From: an uncultured Pseudoflavonifractor sp.
GTDB lineage: Bacteria; Bacillota; Clostridia; Oscillospirales; Oscillospiraceae
Direction of reading: 5' to 3'
Assembly (NCBI GenBank): GCA_947651395.1
Contig: CANSYW010000017.1
Location: forward strand, 1 to 36,021
DNA: 36,021 nt
Under the pieces are notes generated by a model. It saw nothing but the letters and a program-made list of their open reading frames with translations. It made no database searches and was not told the DNA's origin. Within the stretch, counting starts at the first letter, position 1; the number at the start of each line of letters is the position of its first letter. Of the stretch, positions 1-7,391 are shown one piece after another. A program made the position numbers and the translations under genes.

Positions 1-75
1 CCCTATTACCCCCCGGCACCAAACACTATTCCCCACCCCCCCGCTCTCCCGATCTGTTTATCCATTAAAAAAAGA

Positions 76-115
76 GCGGGGGCGCCCGCCTGTCGGCGGA
101 CGCCCCCGGTTTTTA
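76..115. terminator. Intrinsic terminator after the malY-like gene
   Basis: A GC-rich hairpin has arms of about 15 bp (76-90 and 95-109), a 4-nt loop and few mismatches. T-rich DNA follows on the plus side and an A-run (67-73), read as a T-run on the minus strand, lies on the other side. It sits just past the end of the leftward malY-like gene and can work in both directions. Positions 1-63 show nothing I can support. Confidence 0.8.
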
Positions 116-127
116 TTTCCAAAACAA

Positions 128-1297
128 TTATGCCATAGGGGCCCCGGCGGCGGCAGCCAGCCGTTCCAGGCCGGCCTTCAGGGTGGAGCGGGGGCAGCCG
201 AAGTTCAGCCGGGCGAACTGACCGGTGGGCTCCCGATAGGCCGTACCGCCGGACAGACGCAGGCCGGCGGAGGTGAAGAAGCTCTCCAGCTCCTCCCGCT
301 TCAGTCCCAGACCGGAGCAGTCCAGCCACAGCAGGAAGGTGGCCTCGGGTACAATGGGAGTGATGCCGGGAATGTTTTTCCGGAAGTAGTCCAGGGCAAA
401 ATCCCGGTTGGCCTGAAGATAGTCCCGCACCTGGTCGGCGTAGGCGTCGCCGTTTAAATAGGCCGCCTCCATGGCCACCAGGCCCAGAATGCCGGTGTTG
501 ATGCTGTTGCGCTCCCGTACCTCAATAAAGGGTCGACGGACGTCGGGATCCGGGATGATGATGGCCGAGGCCACCAGACCCGCTACGCTGAAGGTCTTGC
601 TGGGGGAGGTACAGGTGATGGTGTGCCGGGCCAGCTCCGGGGAGAGGGAGGCCAGGGGGATGTGCCGGCGGCCGTCAAAGACGATGTCGGCGTGGATCTC
701 GTCGGAGAGGATGAGCAGGTCGTTTTCCAGACAGATCTCTCCGATGCGCTCCAGCTCCTTCCGGGTCAGACACCGGGCGGTGGGATTCTGAGGATTGCAG
801 AAGAGGAAGAGCTTGGCCCCCTTGGCCTTTTGGGCAAAGTCCTCAAAATCAAACTCATAGCGGCCATTTACCAGGGGCATGGGGCTCTCTGTCACCCGAC
901 GTCCGCAGTTTTCCACCATCTCAAAGAAAGGGGTGTAGATGGGGGTGTTGATGAGGATCCTGTCCCCGGGCTGGGTAAAGGCCTGGACGGCGGTGGCGAT
1001 GGCGCAGTCGATGCCCGCCAGGAAGCTCACCCAATCGGGCTCCACATGGAAGCCGTGGCGCACCTGCTGCCAGCGGGCCACGGCGGCGGGACAGCCCTCC
1101 GGAGGAAGCGTGTAGCCGAAGATGCCGTGCTCCACACAGGATCCCAGGGCCTGCTTGACCTGGGGCAGGGTCTCAAAGTCGGTGTCCGCCACCCAAAAGG
1201 GGAGCAGGGATTTCTCCCCCTCGCCGATGAAGCGGCGATCCCACTTGGCACTGTTGCGGCCACGGCGGTCAATGAGCTTGTCAAAGTCGTAAGTCAT
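128..1297 (-). CDS. MalY/PatB family PLP-dependent C-S lyase or aminotransferase (copy 1)
   Basis: A 389-residue fold-type I PLP enzyme. The family typically cleaves cystathionine or cysteine S-conjugates to a thiol, pyruvate and ammonia; some members are aminotransferases. Visible landmarks are the N-terminal YDFDKLIDRRG, FCNPQNPTAR near 166-175, LSDEIH with the PLP-contacting Asp199, and TSPSKTF with the Schiff-base Lys234. A strong AAGGAGG precedes the ATG. It follows an NhaC-type antiporter gene by 83 bp on the same strand, so the two are probably co-transcribed. A second, diverged MalY at 14936-16120 has the same kind of partner. Cytoplasmic. The substrate cannot be read from sequence. 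Confidence 0.9.
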   Translation of the reverse strand: MTYDFDKLIDRRGRNSAKWDRRFIGEGEKSLLPFWVADTDFETLPQVKQALGSCVEHGIFGYTLPPEGCPAAVARWQQVRHGFHVEPDWVSFLAGIDCAIATAVQAFTQPGDRILINTPIYTPFFEMVENCGRRVTESPMPLVNGRYEFDFEDFAQKAKGAKLFLFCNPQNPTARCLTRKELERIGEICLENDLLILSDEIHADIVFDGRRHIPLASLSPELARHTITCTSPSKTFSVAGLVASAIIIPDPDVRRPFIEVRERNSINTGILGLVAMEAAYLNGDAYADQVRDYLQANRDFALDYFRKNIPGITPIVPEATFLLWLDCSGLGLKREELESFFTSAGLRLSGGTAYREPTGQFARLNFGCPRSTLKAGLERLAAAAGAPMA

Positions 1298-1318
1298 AAT
1301 AGGCCCTCCTTACAGGGA

Positions 1319-1350
1319 CGAAGCCGCCCGGACGGGCCGGACGGCTTCGC
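1319..1350 (-). other. Stem-loop between nhaC and malY (copy 1)
   Basis: A GC-rich imperfect inverted repeat (GAAGCCG ... CGGCTTC with inner CCGG/CCGG pairing) lies in the 83-bp gap between the antiporter and lyase genes. It has no T-tract, so it is not a normal terminator. It could stabilise or separate the two parts of the message. Confidence 0.4.
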
Positions 1351-1380
1351 TTGTCGTGTGGATATGGTCTCTGAGCCGGC

Positions 1381-2766
1381 TTACAGTACAAAGCCCAGGA
1401 TCAGATAAAGTACGATGGCCGCCCCGGCAAAGCACAAAGAGTAGGGCAGCTGAGTCTTCACGTGGGAGACCACGTCACAGTCGGTGGAGGAGCAGGACAT
1501 GATGGTGGTGTCCGAGATGGGAGAGGTGTGGTCGCCGAAGACGGCGCCGCCGGCGATGGCGCCCACGATCATGGGGATGTGGACGTTCAGGGTCATGGCC
1601 ATGGGCAGCAGAATGGGCATCATAATGGCGATGGTGCCCGCACTGGAGCCGGTGGAGAAGGAGATGAGGCAGGTGAACAGGAAGGCCACGGCGGTGAAGA
1701 TGGCCGGGCTGATGAGCTTTACCAGAGCGTCGGAGAGATAGCCGGCGGTGCCCAGGGCACCCAGAAGATCGCTCAGGGCGTAGGCAAAGACCATGACGGT
1801 GACGATGTCCATCATGTTGCCGCAGCCGGTGATGAAGATGCCGATGTTGTCCATGAGAGAGCCCATCTTCTCAACGGTCATGGCCACGATGGTGTAGATG
1901 GAGCCGGCCATAATGCCGAAGATGAGGCCGGTCTCGGCGTCGCCGCCCATGAGGCTTCCGCCGCCGCTGTAGAAGATGTAGGCAATGGTGACCAGGATCA
2001 TCAGCACCATGGGAATGAGCAGGAACTTGGCCTTGGCGGGATCGCCGTTCACCTCGTCGGCCTCGTCAGCGGCGCCGGCGGAGGGAGCGGCGGCCATATA
2101 GGCGGCCTCAGCCTGCTTCATGGGGCCGAAGTCTTTCTTCAGGAGGATGACCACCGCCACGCCAATGACGGCCAGAATGCAGTAGAAGTTGAAGGCAATG
2201 CCCTGCACCATCTGACCGGTGGGGTTGGCGATGCCCTGGGCCTCAATAAAGCTGGCAATATAGGGGCCGTAGGCGGCGATGGGAATGAGAATGGACATGG
2301 GGGTGGCGGTGGAGTGGACGATCCAGGCCGTCTTTTCCGGCGAGATGCCGAAGGCCTTGGTCAGGGGGCGGGAGATGGAGCCAGTGATCATCACGCTCAG
2401 GGTGCCGTCAATGAACACCAGAACGCCGATGAGCCAGGTGAACAGCTCCGCGCCCACACGGGACTTGACCACGCTGCGCTTTTTGATCATCAGAGCGGTA
2501 AAGCCCTTGAGGCCGTCGGCCTTCTCAATGAGGTAGAACATGCCGCCCAGAGTGAGCAGAATGATGATGGAGGTGCTGGAGGAGGAGCTGAACACGCCGA
2601 CGATCATGTTCTTGGTGCCCTCCAGCATCCCGATGAGACTGTAGCCGGAGAGCATAAAGTTGCCCACCAGCAGCGAGGCGAACAAAGCCAGGAACACATT
2701 TTTTGTCACCAGGGCCAGGACGATTGCCAGAACGGATGGGATCACACTCAGAAAACCAAATTCCAT
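1381..2766 (-). CDS. nhaC: NhaC-family Na+/H+ antiporter-type transporter (copy 1)
   Basis: About 461 residues with many hydrophobic helices throughout, an integral membrane protein of the NhaC family. Members exchange Na+ for H+; some swap organic anions or amino acids. The signature GDHTSPISDTTIMS lies near the C-terminus (about residue 411), as in the subfamily carrying it in the second half. I place the start at the ATG at 2766, behind GGGAGGT; an in-frame extension to 2880 adds polar sequence without its own ribosome site. It is transcribed ahead of a MalY-type lyase, hinting that it moves that enzyme's substrate or product. A TATAAT-like -10 for this gene may lie at 2880-2885, but I see no good -35. 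Confidence 0.88.
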   Translation of the reverse strand: MEFGFLSVIPSVLAIVLALVTKNVFLALFASLLVGNFMLSGYSLIGMLEGTKNMIVGVFSSSSSTSIIILLTLGGMFYLIEKADGLKGFTALMIKKRSVVKSRVGAELFTWLIGVLVFIDGTLSVMITGSISRPLTKAFGISPEKTAWIVHSTATPMSILIPIAAYGPYIASFIEAQGIANPTGQMVQGIAFNFYCILAVIGVAVVILLKKDFGPMKQAEAAYMAAAPSAGAADEADEVNGDPAKAKFLLIPMVLMILVTIAYIFYSGGGSLMGGDAETGLIFGIMAGSIYTIVAMTVEKMGSLMDNIGIFITGCGNMMDIVTVMVFAYALSDLLGALGTAGYLSDALVKLISPAIFTAVAFLFTCLISFSTGSSAGTIAIMMPILLPMAMTLNVHIPMIVGAIAGGAVFGDHTSPISDTTIMSCSSTDCDVVSHVKTQLPYSLCFAGAAIVLYLILGFVL

Positions 2767-2950
2767 TTTGAAAGATACCTCCCTTTTCTTTTCGGTGCAC
2801 AGTGCAATGTAGCATATCTGACAGTGGAAATATATAAAGTAATTTACAAACTTTGCGGTTTTCTTATAAAATTCTCCCAATTATACAAAAGGCTTTGTCG
2901 CATTTGGCATAGTCCTTTTTTGGGAAAGCGGCTTTTTAGGGCCGGGCACC

Positions 2951-2979
2951 TTGTATTTTTTTCGGGAAACGTTTATAAT
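2951..2979 (+). promoter_or_regulatory. Sigma-A-type promoter for ppa
   Basis: TTGTAT at 2951-2956, a 17-bp spacer and a perfect TATAAT at 2974-2979. Transcription should start near 2986, giving a leader of about 30 nt before the GTG start of ppa, with AAGGAG just upstream of it. Confidence 0.8.
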
Positions 2980-3017
2980 GAACTATCACTTATTAAAACA
3001 AAAAGGAGCGATCCCCT

Positions 3018-3548
3018 GTGACAAATATTTGGCATGATGTAGATCCCAAGCGCATTACTCCGGAGGACTTCCTGGCGGTGATCGAGATCCCCAAGGGCAG
3101 CAAAAAGAAGTATGAGCTGGACAAGTCCACCGGCCTCATCATTCTGGATCGGATCCTCTACACCTCCACCCACTATCCCGCCAACTACGGCTTTATCCCC
3201 CGCAGCTACGGAGATGACGGCGATCCCCTGGACGTGCTGGTGCTGTGCTCCGAGGAGCTGGATCCCCTGACCCTGGTGCGCTGCTATCCCATCGGCTATA
3301 TCTCCATGCTGGACGACGGCAAGAACGACGAAAAGATCATTGCCATTCCCTTTGCCGATCCTACATACAACGGCTACAGGGACATCACCGAGCTGCCCAG
3401 CCATATCTTTGAGGAGATGAGTCACTTCTTCACCGTCTACAAGAGCCTGGAGGGGAAGGACACCGTGGCCGGCGACACCAAGGGGGCGGCGGAGGCCAAG
3501 GAGGTCATCCGCTCCGCCATTGCCCACTACAAGGACTGCTTTTGCTGA
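3018..3548 (+). CDS. ppa: Inorganic pyrophosphatase, soluble family I
   Basis: A 176-residue cytoplasmic enzyme that hydrolyses pyrophosphate to two phosphates, pulling biosynthetic reactions forward. The family I signature DGDPLDV is present at residues 67-73 and supplies metal-binding aspartates. The upstream YPANYGFIP segment is also typical. Length is normal for bacterial family I enzymes. The start is a GTG preceded by AAGGAG. It has its own strong promoter. The next gene, glf, begins 81 bp later on the same strand, and no convincing terminator separates them, so read-through is possible. Confidence 0.95.
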   Translation: MTNIWHDVDPKRITPEDFLAVIEIPKGSKKKYELDKSTGLIILDRILYTSTHYPANYGFIPRSYGDDGDPLDVLVLCSEELDPLTLVRCYPIGYISMLDDGKNDEKIIAIPFADPTYNGYRDITELPSHIFEEMSHFFTVYKSLEGKDTVAGDTKGAAEAKEVIRSAIAHYKDCFC

Positions 3549-3629
3549 TTTTCGGCAAATTTAAAGAAATCTTTCTTTTTTCCTGAGAGCCCTGTGCTAA
3601 ACTGAGGAAAAGGGCGGAAGGAGTAGTTT

Positions 3630-4862
3630 ATGACGAATTACGACGTTTTGGTCATCGGCGCCGGCTTTGCCGGGGCGGTGACCGCCGGGGAGCTGGCGAG
3701 AAGGGGCGGGAAAAGAGTCCTGGTCCTGGAACGGCGGGGCCATGTGGGAGGCAATGCCTATGACCGCCTGGATCCCTTCGGGGTGCTCATCCACCAGTAC
3801 GGCCCCCATATCTTTCACACCAACGACCGGCGGGTCTTTGACTACCTGAGCCAGTATACCGCCTGGAACGGCTATCAGCACCGGGTGGTGGCCAATGTTC
3901 CCGACGAGTCCGGCAAGCCCCACCAACGGCGGCAGTACCCCGTCCCCTTCAACCTCACCTCCCTGGAGGAGGCCTTTGGAGAGGCGGAGGGCAAGCGGCT
4001 GGGGGAGAAGCTCATGGCCGCCTACGGGGCTGAGAAGAAGGTCACCATCCTGGAGCTGCGGCAGAATCCGGATCCGGAGATCTCCGCCCTGGCCGACTAT
4101 GTCTACGACCATGTCTTTGTGCGCTACACCATGAAGCAGTGGGGCCAGAGGCCTGAGGACATCGACCCCAACACCACCGCCCGGGTGCCCATCTTCCTCA
4201 GCCGGGATGACCGGTATTTCCAGGATCAATATCAGGGCCTTCCCACCGAGGGGTACACCCCCATTTTTGAGAAGATCCTGGACCACCCCAACATTACGGT
4301 GGAGACGGACTGTGATGCCCTGGAGCGGCTGACGCTGGCGGATGGGGCGGTCTGTCTGGATGGGGAGCGCTTTGACGGCCCCGTCATCTACACCGGCCAG
4401 GCCGACGAGCTCTTTGGCTTCCGGTTCGGGCCTTTGCCCTACCGGACCCTGGACTTTGAGTTCGAGACCTGGGTGGAGCGCGTCCCCGGCCGGCTTACCC
4501 CCCGGGGCTGCGTGGCCATGAGCGAGGGGGATTTTTACCAGACCCACGGCACGGTGAACTACACCGTGGACCGGCCCTATACTCGGATCACTGAGTTCAA
4601 GCACATGACCCTTCAGGAGCTACCCGGCGTGACCACCATTGTCAAGGAGTTTTCCAAGCCCTACTCCGCCGCTCCGGGAGAGATCCCCTATTACGCCATC
4701 ATCAACGCCGGAAATAACGCCCTGTACGCCCAATATCAGGCGGAGGCGGAGCGATACCCCGGTCTTTACCTGCTGGGTCGGCTGGCGGAATATAAATATT
4801 ACAATATGGACGCCATCGTGGGCCGGGCGCTGACGCTGGCGGATGAGCTGTTGGGAGTGTGA
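3630..4862 (+). CDS. glf: UDP-galactopyranose mutase
   Basis: A 410-residue flavoenzyme that interconverts UDP-galactopyranose and UDP-galactofuranose, the donor for galactofuranose-containing glycans. The N-terminal Rossmann FAD motif GAGFAG (10-15), the following VLERRGHVGGNAYD and the family hallmark YGPHIFHTN are all clear. A C-terminal LLGRLAEYKYYNMD stretch matches the conserved active-site end of the family. Good ribosome site (GGAAGGAG) before the ATG. It is directly followed by a glycosyltransferase, so the pair probably builds a cell-surface or exported galactofuranose glycan. No polymerase or flippase gene is nearby. Confidence 0.95.
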   Translation: MTNYDVLVIGAGFAGAVTAGELARRGGKRVLVLERRGHVGGNAYDRLDPFGVLIHQYGPHIFHTNDRRVFDYLSQYTAWNGYQHRVVANVPDESGKPHQRRQYPVPFNLTSLEEAFGEAEGKRLGEKLMAAYGAEKKVTILELRQNPDPEISALADYVYDHVFVRYTMKQWGQRPEDIDPNTTARVPIFLSRDDRYFQDQYQGLPTEGYTPIFEKILDHPNITVETDCDALERLTLADGAVCLDGERFDGPVIYTGQADELFGFRFGPLPYRTLDFEFETWVERVPGRLTPRGCVAMSEGDFYQTHGTVNYTVDRPYTRITEFKHMTLQELPGVTTIVKEFSKPYSAAPGEIPYYAIINAGNNALYAQYQAEAERYPGLYLLGRLAEYKYYNMDAIVGRALTLADELLGV

Positions 4863-4867
4863 CCGAA

Positions 4868-5896
4868 ATGGAGAAAATTCTGACCTTTGCCGTGCCCTGC
4901 TACAACTCGGCGGACTATATGGATCACTGTGTGGAGACCCTGCTCACCGCCGGGGAGGACATTGAGATCATCCTGGTGGACGACGGCTCCACCAAGGACG
5001 ACACCCCTGCCATCTGCGACCGCTGGGCGGAAAAATATCCTGACATCATCCGGGCCATCCACCAGCCCAACGGCGGCCACGGCGAAGGGGTCAATCAGGG
5101 CATCCGCAATGCCAGGGGCATGTACTATAAGGTGGTGGACTCCGATGACTGGCTGGACGAGGACGCCCTTCAGAAGGTGATGGCCAAGCTCCGGGAGTGC
5201 GCCCAATGGGATGAGCCCCTGGATCTGCTTATCGCCAACTATGTCTATGAGCATGTGGAGGATCAGACCCAGAGGGTGATGCGTTACCGCAATGTCTTTC
5301 CCTTGGAGAAGGTCTTCACCTGGGACGACATCGGCCGGTTCCGCCCCTCCCAGTACCTGCTGATGCACTCGGTGATCTACCGCACCCAGCTGCTGCGCGA
5401 CTGCGGCCTGGAGCTGCCCAAGCACACCTTCTATGTGGACAACATCTTTGTCTATCAGCCCCTGCCCTTCGTCAGGAGCATCTACTACATAGATGTGGAT
5501 CTCTACCGTTACTTCATCGGCCGGGCGGATCAGAGCGTCAACGAGAAGGTGATGGTGGGCCGGGTGGATCAGCAGGTGCGGGTGACCAAGCTGATGATCG
5601 GCGCCCACGATCTGAAGAAGGTGCGCGCCGAACACGCCAAGCTGGGCCGGTACATGACCAACTATCTGGCCATGATGATGACCATCTCCTCGGTGTTCCT
5701 CAACATTGACAACTCTCCGGAGAAGCTGGGGGAGAAGACTGAGCTGTGGGAGTATCTGCGCTCGGTGGATCCCCGGCTCCATCACAAGCTGAAGTACCGG
5801 GCCCTGTCCACCCTGGGGATCTTCCCTGGCTATCAGGGCAGAAAGCTGTCGGTGCAGCTCTACCGGATGGCGCGGCGCATCTATAAATTCAACTGA
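4868..5896 (+). CDS. Family 2 glycosyltransferase
   Basis: A GT-A fold glycosyltransferase of about 342 residues. Near the N-terminus it reads FAVPCYNS, then ILVDDGSTKD (nucleotide-sugar binding) and KVVDSDDWLD (metal-binding DxD region). No membrane helices are evident, so it probably acts at the cytoplasmic face. I chose the ATG at 4868 because GGGAG lies 10 nt upstream. A GTG at 4859, overlapping the glf stop codon, is the alternative and would add three residues. The overlap or near-overlap implies one operon with glf. Acceptor and sugar are unknown; a galactofuranosyl transfer is a reasonable guess from context only. Confidence 0.87.
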   Translation: MEKILTFAVPCYNSADYMDHCVETLLTAGEDIEIILVDDGSTKDDTPAICDRWAEKYPDIIRAIHQPNGGHGEGVNQGIRNARGMYYKVVDSDDWLDEDALQKVMAKLRECAQWDEPLDLLIANYVYEHVEDQTQRVMRYRNVFPLEKVFTWDDIGRFRPSQYLLMHSVIYRTQLLRDCGLELPKHTFYVDNIFVYQPLPFVRSIYYIDVDLYRYFIGRADQSVNEKVMVGRVDQQVRVTKLMIGAHDLKKVRAEHAKLGRYMTNYLAMMMTISSVFLNIDNSPEKLGEKTELWEYLRSVDPRLHHKLKYRALSTLGIFPGYQGRKLSVQLYRMARRIYKFN

Positions 5897-5918
5897 CGGT
5901 CTTTGACCGGATCAAAAA

Positions 5919-5968
5919 CAGACGGAACGGCTGACCCTTTGATGGGTCAGTCGTTCCGTCTGTTTTTT
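5919..5968. terminator. Strong bidirectional terminator between glycosyltransferase and lpdD-like genes
   Basis: A near-perfect hairpin (arms 5919-5937 and 5943-5962, short loop) is flanked by A5 on the left and T6 on the right. It lies between converging genes and can stop transcription from both sides. Confidence 0.93.
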
Positions 5969-5975
5969 CATGGGC

Positions 5976-6320
5976 TCATCCCAGGGCGGCCACCAGCTCC
6001 TCCAGCAGTTTGCGGGTACAGGCTACGATATCCTCCAGCTGTTCTTTGGTGGCCCGGTCGTAGTGGATGCCGCAGCTGACGCAGACCGTCCTCCGGAGGA
6101 CTTCGGCCAGACGCTTGGCATACAGGCTGCTGACGGTAAGATCCTTGTGCCCGGGCAGGGAGATCTCCTCCAACCGGATCCGGCCGTCCACCATATGGGC
6201 CACGCTGACGCCGCCGATGTGGGGGGATACACCTCCGGTGACGCTGACCGAAAGATCCTCTCCCATGGGACAGGTGTTGACCCGGATGGGAAAGCCGTGA
6301 CACTGGGCGGTAAATTCCAT
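5976..6320 (-). CDS. lpdD: LpdD-like prenylated-flavin chaperone family protein
   Basis: A 114-residue protein resembling the small LpdD protein that accompanies gallate decarboxylase (UbiD-type LpdC) in lactobacilli; that family is annotated as a prenylated-flavin chaperone domain. Recognisable elements are GEDLSVSVTGG (20-30), the PHIG motif (33-36) and a VSCGIHYD segment. No signal peptide or membrane helix. It follows the LysR gene by 6 bp and is transcribed away from ubiD-ubiX, which start just across the promoter region. Presence of UbiD, UbiX and this protein together is the main reason to call the locus LpdBCD-like. The identification is from motif memory, not an alignment. Confidence 0.7.
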   Translation of the reverse strand: MEFTAQCHGFPIRVNTCPMGEDLSVSVTGGVSPHIGGVSVAHMVDGRIRLEEISLPGHKDLTVSSLYAKRLAEVLRRTVCVSCGIHYDRATKEQLEDIVACTRKLLEELVAALG

Positions 6321-6326
6321 TTTGAC

Positions 6327-7211
6327 TCACATTCCTTTCTGCTGATGGATATGCTGCCGGAAAAAAGACCAGAAGAGCCCGGCGGCGGGGGAGAGGGGGC
6401 GTCCCTTCCGGGCCGCCAGTACGATGGAGCTCTCCACCGGGGTGCGCAGGGGGACGGAGACGATCCCGGGGATGTTGTGGTAGGCGGCGGCCTGCTGGGT
6501 CATAAGAGAGACCCCCATCCCGTGGGCCACCGAGCGCAGAAGATTCTCCACCCGGTTTCCGGTGTAGACGATCCGGGGGGTGAAGCCGCAGGATTGGCAG
6601 ATGGATACGCACAGCCGAAACAGCAGAGTCTCCTCATTGAGCAGCAGGAATCGCTCCCGGGAGAGCTGCGCCAGATCGATGGACGACTCGCCGGCCAGGG
6701 GGTGATCCTGGGGCAGAATGGCGGTCATCAGATCCCGGGTCAGGAGAAGGGTGTCATACTGATAGTCCATGTCGGGCAGCAGACGGAGGATGGCCAGCTC
6801 ACAGCCCTCACTGCTCAGCAGCTGGGGTACCACATTGCCCTCCCGCTCCATAATGGTGAGCTCCACCTCCGGATGGAGCTGTTGAAATTGGGCGATGAGG
6901 GGGATAAGGTCATATTGAGCGATGATGGGGATGGCGGAGATCCGCAGACGGCGGGTGTGTTCCCGCACGGTGTGGGTCAGGGCGTCATAGTCGGCCAAAA
7001 CGGCCCGGACATGGGGGAGGATGAGCTCGGCGGCCTGGGTGGGGCGGATCCTGCGGCGGGAGCGGTCAAACAGGGTCACGCCCAGCTCCTCCTCCAGAGC
7101 CATGATCTGCTTGGAGACGGCGGACTGGGTGATATAGAGGGAATCGGCGGCGTCGGAAAAATTCCCATACTCCATCACGGACAAAAAATATTTCAGGCAG
7201 GTGAGATTCAC
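6327..7211 (-). CDS. LysR-family transcriptional regulator
   Basis: A 294-residue LTTR. The N-terminal winged helix-turn-helix is clear (FSDAADSLYITQSAVSKQI at about 18-36, then ELGVTLFDRSRRRIRPT). The rest is a periplasmic-binding-protein-like effector domain. The start is GTG at 7211, behind AGGGAGAGGG. It is divergent from ubiD, separated by 180 bp that hold three GGAATAC-type half-sites. The standard LTTR arrangement suggests it activates the decarboxylase operon in response to an aromatic effector and represses itself. The effector is inferred, not visible. It is co-transcribed with the lpdD-like gene. Confidence 0.93.
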   Translation of the reverse strand: MNLTCLKYFLSVMEYGNFSDAADSLYITQSAVSKQIMALEEELGVTLFDRSRRRIRPTQAAELILPHVRAVLADYDALTHTVREHTRRLRISAIPIIAQYDLIPLIAQFQQLHPEVELTIMEREGNVVPQLLSSEGCELAILRLLPDMDYQYDTLLLTRDLMTAILPQDHPLAGESSIDLAQLSRERFLLLNEETLLFRLCVSICQSCGFTPRIVYTGNRVENLLRSVAHGMGVSLMTQQAAAYHNIPGIVSVPLRTPVESSIVLAARKGRPLSPAAGLFWSFFRQHIHQQKGM

Positions 7212-7233
7212 AGGCGCCCTCTCCCTTCAAATT

Positions 7234-7265
7234 GGAATACCAGAATGTATTCCGCCTTGGAATAC
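7234..7265. promoter_or_regulatory. Probable LysR operator: three GGAATAC half-sites
   Basis: GGAATAC at 7234-7240 and its exact reverse complement GTATTCC at 7247-7253 form an inverted repeat around a 6-bp spacer. A third copy, GGAATAC, is at 7259-7265. The array lies upstream of the -35 of the ubiD promoter and close to the LysR start, as expected for LTTR recognition and activation sites. Confidence 0.65.
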
Positions 7266-7283
7266 ATTTTAGCGAAAACAAAA

Positions 7284-7312
7284 TTGTTTGTAAAGGGGAA
7301 AGTGAGTAAAAT
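7284..7312 (+). promoter_or_regulatory. Promoter for the ubiD operon
   Basis: TTGTTT at 7284-7289, a 17-bp spacer and TAAAAT at 7307-7312. The -35 starts 18 bp after the last putative LysR half-site. The leader to the ubiD start at 7392 is about 70 nt, and GAGGAG precedes the ATG. Confidence 0.65.
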
Positions 7313-7391
7313 GCAATTGGACAATTTGAACAGGGAACGGGAAAATCGGACGTTCTTTCTGTTGAAAACGCTTGTTTGAGGAGGAGACGCC

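Noticed and set aside
1462-3021. Long plus-strand open frame opposite nhaC copy 1
   Set aside because: Low-complexity Gly/His/Asp-rich translation with no motif; the opposite strand encodes a recognisable antiporter.
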